From: Apiospora phragmitis
Lineage: Eukaryota > Ascomycota > Sordariomycetes > Amphisphaeriales > Apiosporaceae
Direction of reading: 5' to 3'
DNA length: 64,000 nucleotides
Assembly (NCBI GenBank): GCA_038363925.1
Contig: JAQQWL010000011.1
Coordinates: 2,356,001-2,420,000, forward strand
Numbering within the stretch: the first letter of the stretch is position 1; each line of letters opens with the position of its first letter. This document shows, in pieces, positions 42,266 through 52,410 of the stretch. A program made the position numbers and the translations under genes. The notes below the pieces were generated by a model. That model did no database searches, was not told the origin of the DNA, and saw nothing but the letters and a program-made list of their open reading frames with translations.

Positions 42266-42958
42266 CCGATCGAGAGAACCCCGAGTTCGTCTACAGCGTT
42301 TAGTAATACCTTAGTATGTAGCCGGAATGGGCGATAGTTCCAAATGTGCTGTCAAGCCATCCGGCTTCGCAACCTCGGTTGCTGCTGGAGTTGCGGATCC
42401 CGTATCCATCCCTGTCTGGTCCAGCAGCCCCGGGGTAGCGGATGCGGGGAAGCTGGGGTAGCAGGTAGCAGGTAGTTTAGCGACTGCACCACTGGAAATA
42501 CCACTGGAAATGCAACACAATGACCTAAGGCCAAGCAAGTCGATAGCGATGTGCATTTGATGTAGGCAACCTCATGCAGATGATTTATTATATGCACTTA
42601 TGTAATCATTGCATTCATCCTCCATTGGGATTCATATAAATCTCAATATGCTGCATCTGTCGTCCAAGGGTAGTTACATTCATCGGCTTACATGCACAAA
42701 TCCAATTCGAAGCTGGGCCTTATCTTGCATGACGTGCAAGCCGCCTCGTATGCGTCCTGTTGGGGAGCCAAGTCGTCAAAATTGTAAGCGAGGTCTCACT
42801 CTCTCCCTCGGATCCTGGCTTTTCCCACCCGCCCGTAGATCTGTAGATCCGTCGTTAGCAGAAACCATTGGTTTAATCCCATTCGTTTCTCCTCATTTCT
42901 CACTCACTATCGGGTTTGCAGAAAAAGAAGAAGAAGCTCACAAGACAAACTAGCTACC
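42266..42958. other. Intergenic between MFS and acyl-CoA synthetase genes
   Basis: 693 bp of 3' UTR and promoter sequence. No separate gene was seen. Confidence 0.5.
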
Positions 42959-45473
42959 ATGAGCCACCCGCAAGATGAAGTGCAGCGGCACTCGCTGGAG
43001 GACCCCGAGTCCTTCTGGGCCCACCAAGCCGACCAGCTGCACTGGCACCGGAAACCCAGCGCCGTGCTGACGAGGACGACCAAGATGCTGAAAGGCAACA
43101 CGCAGCACCCTCATTGGGAGTGGTTCAAGGACGGCCAGATCTCCACTTGCTACAACTGCGTCGACCGCCACGTCCTGGCCGGCCGCGGCGACAGCCCAGC
43201 CCTCTTCTACGACAGCCCCGTCACGGGCGCCCAGCAGACCCTGACCTACGCGCAGCTGCTCGACGAGGTCGAGGTGCTGGCCGGCGTGCTGCGCGACGAG
43301 TGCGGCGTCCGCCGCGGCGACGTCGTGCTCGTCTACATGCCCATGATCCCGGCCGCCGCCGTCGCCATGCTGGCCATCGGCCGCCTCGGCGCCCTGCACG
43401 CCGTCGTCTTCGGCGGCTTCGCGGCGAAATCCCTGGCTCAGCGCATCGAGGCGTCGCGGCCCGTCGCCGTCCTCACGGCCTCGTGCGGCGTCGACGGCGC
43501 CAAGGCGCCCCAGAGCTACCGGCCCCTCCTCCGCGGCGCCCTCGCCCTCTCGCGGCACAAGCCGGGGCGCGTGCTCGTCTGGCAGCGCGACGGGCCGCTG
43601 CTGCCCCGCTGGGAGGGCCTGGATAAGGCCGCGGGCGAGCGCAACTGGTTCAAGCTCGTGCGCAGCGCCCGCGCCCGGGGCGTGCGCGCGGGGTGCGTCC
43701 CCGTCGACGCCAACGACGGCCTCTACATCATTTACACCAGCGGCACGACGGGTACGCCCAAGGGCGTCGTCAGAGATGCGGGCGGGCACGCGGTGGGGGC
43801 TGCACTTGTCCATCAGCTACCTCTTCGGTATTAATGGACCGGGGGATGTCATGTTCACCGGAAGGTTAGCATTCACTCGCGCGCGCAATATTTACGTACC
43901 CATTCCATTGTAGCTGCTATTACGCAGGGCTGACTCCTAGACTCTTTGCAGTGATATTGGTTGGGTTGTGGGACACTCATACATCATCTATGCGCCTCTG
44001 CTAGCTGGTGCCGCCACTGTTCTATTCGAGGGGAAACCTGTAGGCACGCCGAATAGCTCGACGTTCTGGCGAATCATAAGAGACTACAAGGTGAACTCCT
44101 TGTTCACCGCTCCGAGTAAGTGCATACACCCTGCTAGTGCTCACAATGATATATATCTGCCTACCGCGTCGACTGATACTTTATAATACCAGCGGCCTTG
44201 AGAGCCATCAAGAGGGACGATCCCGAGAACAAGTTCTTCAAGGAAATCGGTAAAGCCGGCGGCCTGAAGACTTTACGTGGGCTCTTCCTAGCCGGGGAGC
44301 GGTCTGAGCCGTCCATCATCACCACCTACCAGGAGCTCTTACGGGAACACGGAGCCCGGGCGCCACCGTCATCGACAACTGGTGGTCATCCGAATCGGGG
44401 TCGCCCATATCGGGGATAAGCCTCGTCCCCCACGCGGGCAAGGATCGATGGACTAGTATACACAACCACAAGCCCCTGGCCATCAAACCAGGGAGTGCTG
44501 GGAAAGCGATGCCCGGGTTCGATGTCCGCGCCGTGGATGACGAGGGCAACGAGGTGAAAAGGGGCAAGATGGGGAACATCGTCATGGCGATACCGTTGGC
44601 GCCTACCGGCTTCCGCACGCTGTGGCAAGATGATGAGAGGTTCTATAACAGCTACCTGAAGCGCTTCGATGGGAAGTGGATAGATACGGGAGACGCTGGC
44701 ATGATCGATGAAGACGGATACATTAGCATCATGAGCCGCAGCGACGATCTCATCAATACGGCAGGGCATAGGCTATCAACAGGTAGGGAGACTAACGGGC
44801 ACCCCCTCCCCTCCAAGACCAATCCTTTGAAAGCCGTCGTGGCTTATACATGGTTAACTAATTAACTCGTCATGGTGGTATAGGCGCTATCGAACAAGCC
44901 ATCGCCAGCCACCCCTTGGTGGCCGAGGCGAGCGTGGTCGGCATCCCGGACTCGCTTAAGGGCCAGCTCCCCTTCGCCTTCGTGACGCTCTCGACGCCGG
45001 ACCACCCGACCTCGGCCGTGCCCGACGCCGCGGTGGCGCGCGAGATTCAGCGGCGAGTGCGCGACGAGATTGGCGGCATCGCCACCCTGGGAGGAATCAT
45101 TCAGGGCCAGGGCATGATCCCCAAGACGAGGTCGGGCAAGACGCTCCGCCGGGTCCTGCGGGAGCTAGTCGAGAACGCCGTTCACGGCGACTTCGACAAG
45201 ACGGTAAGCTTCGACTTTTGGGGGGCCGTGTTTCCTTCTAATGTGTCTCAGAAGTTTGAGTATGCGGCTCGGCTGTTGCCTCATTCTCTCATGTGGACCA
45301 TGTGCTTTGTTTCCTGAGGAAAAGGAACGCTAACGCCGAGAGTCGATAGGTTCCGTGGCCGGCCACCATCGAGGACGCGTCCGTGGTCGAGGTCGCACGG
45401 GCCAAGGTGGCCGAGTACTTCCGGGGAAAAGGGCGGGGCCCACAAGGCCATCGAGGCGCGCGCCAAGTTGTGA
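42959..45473 (+). CDS. ACSS3/propionyl-CoA synthetase-like AMP-forming ligase, three run indels
   Basis: AMP-forming acyl-CoA synthetase that activates a short carboxylate (propionate or acetate class). Five exons: 42959-43864, 43952-44115, 44193-44782, 44884-45203 and 45350-45473. The N-terminal ACAS domain contains DPESFWAHQA. The adenylation P-loop is YTSGTTGTPKG. The conserved GWVVGHSYIIYAPL follows the first splice. The core motif region includes DNWWSSESG, and WIDTGDAG carries the hinge-region Asp. PKTRSGKTLRR holds the catalytic lysine. The conserved frame slips at 43795-43799 (one G too many), 44358-44360 (one G missing) and 45435-45438 (one G too many). Corrected length is 2103 nt, or 700 residues, ending in AKL, a peroxisomal-type tripeptide. 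Uncorrected, the protein breaks off after the P-loop. Orthology to ACSS3/PrpE is by resemblance; substrate is inferred. Confidence 0.9.
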
Positions 45474-46682
45474 ATGTTTTGGGATGTTTTATTTGGTGGT
45501 TTGAGAAAGCCAAAGAAAACGCGCATCCGTCGAACGATGACAAGAATTGAAGGGTGGACAAAGAGAGAGAGAGAGGGTGGTGTGTCTCGGGGAAACCTAT
45601 TGGCCCTGCGGGTGACACAAGCAACGCTTACACGCAGGGCATCCATTGTTTTGTAACGTCTGATTGCTGCCTGAAACCTGGAAGCCAGTTACTAGGTCGT
45701 GTGCCTGGGTCTGATGATGACTATTCAGGTTGCTCACGGGTCTCGGGCCGGAGGAGACGGACTGGACCTTTTCGGCACCGAGGAATGAATGTCTCGTATA
45801 ACGCGGTCCTCTTTCCTCCTCGCCCTCCTCACCTCACCTCACCTCAGCTTTTTATCTATTGACCTGTGACACCGGATGACCCAAATCGTCGAATCGAGAC
45901 GGGTGCCCGTCATCCGATCATTTCACGACAAGACCCCAAAATTTGACACATCATGTTTCCCCCCTCCGTGAACCTGAACAACCGACGCCCATGGCGGTAA
46001 TACCTTATCCTCCTTCTCAATGGCTTCTTTTCTCACCGCCCTCCCCCATCCGTGAGCTAGTTTTGGTAATGTGCGATCTGAGGGGGTCAACAGACGGTCC
46101 GGGTCGTGACATTGCATTATTCTCCTTACCCGGATGGATGGATCGATCACGATGTTTATTAGTGTCGGTCCAACCGAAACTACCCCAGAAACATCAAACA
46201 TACATAGTACAAGCACGGGTGTCACAAAAACACACACCCACACACAATGCTCATCATCAATACAAGACTATACGAATTTCAAGTCGAGTCAATTGGGACA
46301 CCTCGTCTCGCACCGAAGGCGACATCTCAGAACACCGAATCTCATTGTACAATATCATGTCTTCTTCGTTCTATTGGATATCGCCAACTAGCCTAAATAC
46401 CATGTTGCTGATTGCACACTACTTTACATGTCTCAATACCATCGCCACTTTCACGGAGCAGATATAAGATGGGAGGAGGGGGTGATGGAAAGGGTGATTG
46501 ATGGCTCTAAAGATTCTGCTTATCAATCACAATCACATTCCAATAGAAGTAAGGACTTTGACCTAAAACCCCAGAAATGCTGTGAAGTTCTAGGTCATCT
46601 TCTGAGGTAAGTAGAAGAATTGAGAAAATATCCCTTTCTGTCGACCCGCGGATCTCTCATTCACCCCTTTCCCCGTGCGACT

Positions 46683-46700
46683 CTGCTGCTGCTGCTGCTG
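46683..46700. repeat. (CTG)6 microsatellite
   Basis: Six perfect CTG units in non-coding sequence. Confidence 0.8.
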
Positions 46701-46931
46701 CATGTACCATCCATATATGTTTATAAGTAACGGCCCGTTGCGTTTTTGTGTAGGGCTTGGCTCTCACTCACTCATCTCAAGTGTCACAATGGCGCGTAAC
46801 ATTCCCGGGCCCCGTACTAGCTCGCTGACTGTTCTCACGGACTGGACAAATTGTCCCTTTTAATGATGCCTGGGCCAGATCTGAGAAAACCAAGGACTCA
46901 TGACCAAGAACACAAGGCCGTCTCTCGGTCG

Positions 46932-46951
46932 GTCTGTCTGTCTGTCTGTCT
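46932..46951. repeat. (GTCT)5 microsatellite
   Basis: Tandem tetranucleotide tract. A second copy of the same motif occurs near 63643. Confidence 0.8.
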
Positions 46952-47000
46952 ATTATGGTGGTGTTGGCAAAGTTAGAAGTACTACCGCACAGTGTTGTTT

Positions 47001-47012
47001 GGGGGGGGGGGG
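47001..47012. repeat. Poly-G run
   Basis: Twelve consecutive G. Given the length errors seen in short G/C runs elsewhere, its true length is unreliable. Confidence 0.8.
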
Positions 47013-48225
47013 TTGCGGGGGAGAGGTAACTTCCAAGTTGTGTAATCAAAGAGCATGTAACTCGAGATATCATCCTGCTCCCCATCTATTAGGGAGTATA
47101 GTCGCCTTATGCAAGGCTGTTGTACATCTTAGCAACTTGTGATTATCTGGGCTGCCCTGAGCAAGGTGGGCGGGCCTGTGGAACATATTATACGCTTTGT
47201 GTCGTCAAGTAAGCAGTGGAAGACTACCTCCTAGTCATGCATTGTACGAGCATCTCACGCGGGGGAAAATACTTCTGCAAGAACACGCTGCGAACTCACG
47301 CTGTGTTAAAAAAATTTACTTATCAAACCCGAACGCGGCCAAAGGTAGGCAGGCCTCTGAACGCATGGTATAATCACTCTCATCACAGGATTCAAGCTCT
47401 GGGTCAGACAACGATTAAAATCCTAGGTCAGCTAATCGATCAGATCGGCCCCGTTTGTATGTAGCGTAGACTAGGTTCTAAATTGCTGTGTATCAAGCAA
47501 AAAGCTTCCCTTTTTTTTTCTCTTCGAAATCCCCAGAGGAATTCGATAACCTACTCCCTCCCCCCTCAAAACATTTCCAACAACACGCCCACAGTGACAC
47601 CGCACTTTTTCGAAAAGAAGAAACTGGTCGTCATCAAGTCGTAATTCAAGGAAATTTCCTTCGAGTATCGCCCAGGACCCTCCCCTCTTCTTTTTGGGAG
47701 GCTGGGCGATCGAGGTTGGACCAAAATAAAAAAAATAAAAGTATCAAATGTGCCTCATTCGTGATCAACATTACCCGCCTAGAGTTCATGATAGGCGGGG
47801 GCATCTCCGTTGCTCAATTTCTCGTCGTGCTCGGCATAAAGGTAGGTCAAGGTGAAGAAGGGGTGTGTTTTTGCCAAGAAGATTAAAGTCCTCCATGCAA
47901 CGCGTCAAATCGTGAGCCATTTACACAGCCTTGAGCGGCATTCAATAACAAGCAAGAATCAAGTGTCGTAAGGTTCGTCATCGCGTCTGTAGGCTGCAGT
48001 CCAAACATGCCGGATGATCTCGTGGCAAGAACGAATACAAGAAATAAGGAAAAGTCGAAGGAGCGTCGTCGTAGCAGGCGTCGCAATCTATGTCCCGCAG
48101 GAGTCCAATCGTAAGCAGATCGCCTCTTGGAGTAGAATGCCGCAACACCTTTCTCAATGCAATAAACGAGAAAATAAGCCGCAAAAAGCACTCGCGCCTT
48201 GTCGCATGCGGAATCATCATCAGCA

Positions 48226-50604
48226 TTACCGCCGGCGTTGCGATAACGTCGACGGGGGTCGGTTCATGGCGTCAAACGTCGGGGCGGGCATAGGACCGTC
48301 CATCAGCGTCTTCCGGCGCTTCAGGTCAAGGCTCGCGCCCGAAGCCCGGTCGTCGTCGTCGTCTCGTCCGCGCTTCATCGGCCCAGTAGCGCCGTTCATA
48401 ATAGGGGGAACGTAACCGTTCTGTAAAGAACCACCCATATCATTCTGGGAGCCGTACACATCGCCACCCGGTGCACCGTTAGATGCCCCACGGTCATTGC
48501 TCATTACATTATACAGGTTGCTGGAAGGAGGGGGGATTCGCGGAGGAGTGTTGTATCCCTGCTGCGTATAGAATGGCTGGGGAGGGGCTGCTGTGCGGGG
48601 TGTGGCACGGCCAGATCCTGCCTGGTGACCTGGGGACCCCGTCATCTCGGGGGAAAGGTGAGAATGCTCGCCGGATAGAGGGGCAACAGGGGGAGCGTTG
48701 TAGTTGTAAGCCGTTCGGTTGGCATCGTACGCTCCACTGTCGTGAGTGTATTCGCCCTCATGCTCTGTCTCGTCCTCGCCGGCTGACTGTGGTACTTGCT
48801 CGCCAGCCTGTGGTTGGTGCATCATGCCGTTCGGAGGCTTGACATCTTGCTCACTAGGAGCTGCTGGCCTACCAGTGGGAGGAGCCATATCGTTTCTCAT
48901 GTAAGAGTTGGGCTGTCCGTAAGAGTTACGGTCCTGAGGGCTGCTGTGGGACGCCGGGTAAGGAGACTGATGGGTCGCTGTATTGTAAACTCCACGAGAG
49001 TTGTCATATGGCTGGGTGCCTTGAGGGTAAGATTGCATGCTCTGCATCGATGAGCCGGGAGGCGTTGTTGCAGGAGTTGCGGGCATTGAGCGAGCATTGC
49101 TTAGGCTTGTGTCGATAGACATGGGGTTCGTGCTGGGAGCACCACTCATATTTTGCTGACTCCATTGGAAGTTATCCGAAGCGCCCATATTACCCATAAC
49201 ACTGGAAGCGCTGGTGGGAGGCGTGGGAAAGGTGTGAGCACGATCGAGAGACGGCCGTCCCGAGCCATTGTGCGAGGGGAGCGACGACTGTGGCGGAAGC
49301 CCCATATGGTGGTGATGCTGCTGAATGGATGGCAGAACGCCTCCCTGAGGAGCTGGAGCTGGGGTATTGCGCATCTGGCTTTGCTCCTGCTTTCGGCGCT
49401 CGGCAGCGGCCATCACCTGGTTGGTTCGAGTCTGGTTCGTTGGGTGATACAGCAATGCCCCAATGTTGTGAACAAAGAGAGGGTACAGCATCTCTGTGAT
49501 TTTCTCCTTGTTTGCAAAATCCAGCGCTCTCTCGAAAGGAATCCTGGGTAATGAGTCAGTCTCAGATTTATACAGATCGTTTCAGGGATACTGACCAGAC
49601 TCCCTTCAAATGCATTGGTCCGATCTTCACAACGTGTCGGACCTTTTCGCTCTTCAGAATTCCGTCTCTTCTACCACGCGTCATGCCTGCTACATTGAGC
49701 AGCTTGGTGCCGTTGATCATGTGATTGTCTGCCCTCATTGTTAGCAACTCTGCGGCGTGATGATCTGCAACTTGATTTGATCAACTAACCTTCACGACGT
49801 GCGACACAAATGCCTCTGGCCTCTACTTGAAAGCACAAGCTTCCTTCATCTTCCCACAATGTTGCCGTCACGCGAGGCTTCATACCAGGCGGCGCTACTT
49901 GTCCCGTAGTGTCCATGCCAGTAGCGTACTGACTTCCCATGCCCGGTTGGTTTACTGCAGGCAGAGGCAGGACATTTTGAGCAGGGCCCATGGAGTTTGA
50001 GACAACAGGCGGCGCAGATTGGGGAGAAGTCAGCCCATTTGCGTAGCCATATTGTTGTTGGTAGGGTGCCGAGTATTGACCAGGCCCCGGGTGCAACAGT
50101 GGTGCGGGCTGGTGACCATATTGTGACAAACCACTGGAGGTTACAGTCTGAGGAGAGGGCGCAGGACCTGCGGACATATGCTGAGGATAGTACATGTCGG
50201 GGAGTGGGAGCAGAATTCATTGCAGAATACTGGTCGTATCTTCCAATTGGGTGAGAAGGAGGCCCTGACAAAGCCGTAGACACTGGAAGATTAGGAGAGG
50301 GCGTCTTAGGTCCGTTGGACGAGGCAGCGGATGTAAACGAGGAGTGCGACTCTCCGTTGGAGCTTGTCGAAGACGCAATGGAGCTGACCCGGGGAGACGA
50401 GGTACCGGACGAGTATGCCAAGGTAGGCTGAGGAAACGGCAATGAAGGTAACCTCTCGCTCACATACGGCGTGCGCTGGGTAGCAGGATGGCCGTAGTAG
50501 GGTGGTACGTCGGACGTTCCCCGGGCTTGCGTATGGGAAATCGGCGGTAGATCCAGCTTTACGGCGTTGAAAAAACTGCCGTTGAGGCTCGAGGGGAGTT
50601 GATC
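48226..50604 (-). CDS. stuA: APSES transcription factor StuA/Asm-1
   Basis: Developmental regulator controlling conidiophore and cell-pattern formation, binding DNA through the APSES domain in the nucleus. Firm exons are ...-49790, 49728-49596 and 49543-48226. From the ATG at 50195 they give 618 residues. The APSES domain starts at [20 protein letters not shown] and continues across two introns through [19 protein letters not shown] to [16 protein letters not shown], the characteristic StuA sequence. Downstream are the low-complexity Pro/Gln/Ser tail, the [14 protein letters not shown] motif, and the basic KRRKTL nuclear signal near the end. Upstream, an open Ser/Pro-rich frame runs from a possible acceptor near 50605 to 50200 and looks coding, but joins the main frame only if one base is removed at the run 50199-50202. 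The true N-terminus is therefore unsure. Confidence 0.93.
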
Positions 50605-52400
50605 CTAGTCGGCTAGTAGACACGACTTGGTGGGAGGCAGGGAGCGGTGAATCCCTTTTGGCAATTCGGAGCTGGCTGGCAGGACAGGCAACGACGAATT
50701 GAGTTGCTGTACAATGCGATTGGTTGACAGGCAAAGTGCAGGAGCTCGAGACAGGTGCAAGCGTTGTACCGTCGTGGGCGAGATTGGCGGATAACCCGAG
50801 CAGAGTGCCGTAACACTTCGGAAGGCACTTTAACGATTTGTCTTCAAGCCCAACTGAACCAGCCTCTTGCGGCGAGGAATAGCTGTAGAATGGTAAATTC
50901 GAAACCAAGGATATGGCCGTCGATAAGGTCTCTAGGCAGGTCGCAAGGTAGCAAGCTGGTGACTTGCAGCAAGATGGCGACTGGTGCTCGTTGTGCGGCT
51001 TACACGTCGAAGTACTGATGAACACTGCGATGGTCAGTAAAGCAAGGCAAAAACCCCGGCGGTGTGTAGTGAGGCAAGAAGAGAAAAAGTGACCAGAAGG
51101 AAGACAAGAGGAAGCGCAGGTCAACGAGCAATAGCAAGTGCAGTCGTTCTCGTTGTCTTAAGCGGGTTTTCCTGGGTGAAGTGCAGGTGGTGGTGGGTTT
51201 GGACAAGCGGCGTGGGGTCGTTTGAGGAGCGACTATTTCCACCCTATGCGAAGCGAGCACGGAACATACAACGAACGACGTCTTCTTCTTCTTCCAGGAG
51301 CTCCCGGACTCTTAAGCAAGCCCGAGATTTTCCAATCGACCTGTCGTCACAACTACAAAGTTGTCTGCCTCTGCGGTATGCTTGATAGGAAGAGAAGCAA
51401 AAGCAGGGGCACCTGGGGGAGAAGAAGAACTTGGGGTTTGGGCAGAGTTTGCGCGGAGGATGCAGGTGCAGAAGCAGGAACAGCAGTAACGGGATGGAGA
51501 CCTCGATTATGGGTCACTTCACATACCTTCTCCAACCCCGATGGACCTGCAACTCAAGGAAAACAGAGGAGGTCGGACGGGCCGTGTTTGAGAGGAAGAA
51601 AAGAGAATGAGGAAAAAGAAGGTTTTCTTCTTGGAGCGGATGAGAAGGTGGGAGAACGAACAGAAGGGAGGAGGCAGGAGGAGGCAGGAAAAAAGGTCGA
51701 GATTAGAATCAGACGGTATACGGGAGGTAGAGGCCGTACCCGTTGTACCTTGGGAAGAGTTGAGAGAAGAAGTGCAGGATGAACGAGAGAAAGGTGCAAG
51801 TAAGTGATGAGATGAGAGAAACGAATCCCCCAGCCCTGCGAGAACGTTGCGCGCTGCAGCAGCCAGAAAAAGATACTCTCGCTGGATGGGATGGATGGAC
51901 TTTGCTCTCCCCTCTCTCGTCTCTGTTCCCTCTCGTTTTTTTCGCTTTTTACATACGGTACAGCAGCAAGTACAATGTATATTTGGCGATGGCCCCCCCG
52001 GGGAGAGCGAGAAAGTGGTGCCCTGCTTCTTTTCTGGGTCTCTCGCTCTCCTGCTCACTACTTTTGCTGGGGTTTTGCGTTGTTCGAGCCGGGGCAGGTT
52101 GTAGTGGGCTGGAGGTTGGGTCGACTTTACTAGGGTCGTAGATAGGTCCAGGACATGGGGGGTCTCGCTCTTAGCTGGACCCCGGCCGACCTACCTTTTT
52201 CCCTACCGTCTACTTTGCCAGCTAGGGTGGTACAACGGACAGTCAAGTGTGGCGTGTGAGCCGAGCTCGTCATGGGGGGTGTGCACCGGTAAGGGGAGCG
52301 AATGTAACGCCAGAACGAGAGCCAGCGAGAGAGGGAGGGAAAAATACAGTTAGCAGGCGGTTGATTGATTGATTGATTGGTGAATTGAAGTGCCATTCAT
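50605..52400 (-). promoter_or_regulatory. Presumed 5' leader and promoter of stuA
   Basis: The minus strand here is pyrimidine-rich (strongest at about 51590-51720), the usual composition around fungal transcription starts, so stuA may have a long leader as described for its Aspergillus orthologue. Several upstream open frames start here on the minus strand: 86 codons from 51260, and 272 codons from 51124 that overlaps the stuA N-terminal region in another frame. They could act as upstream ORFs or lie in introns. No TATA box was identified with confidence. Confidence 0.4.
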
Positions 52401-52410
52401 TCATTCATTC
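52361..52410. repeat. Paired GATT and ATTC tetranucleotide tracts
   Basis: (GATT)4-type repeats at 52361-52378 and (ATTC)4-type repeats at 52394-52410, separated by 15 nt. The two motifs are near-complementary, so the pair can form an imperfect hairpin with G.T and mismatched pairs. Confidence 0.7.

Larger units (their letters stand above)
45474..48225. other. 2.75 kb convergent intergenic interval
   Basis: Between the 3' ends of the synthetase (+) and StuA (-). No supported frame. Contains a (CTG)6 tract, a GTCT tract and a 12-nt poly-G run. The right end would hold a long StuA 3' UTR. Confidence 0.5.

Noticed and set aside
42950..43813. 287-codon antisense frame over the acyl-CoA synthetase
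   Set aside because: Mirror of the GC-rich coding strand; no recognisable protein.
40253..45473. Secondary-metabolite gene cluster around the MFS transporter and CoA ligase
   Set aside because: No polyketide synthase, peptide synthetase, terpene cyclase or pathway regulator lies nearby; the SAM methyltransferase is 23 kb away.
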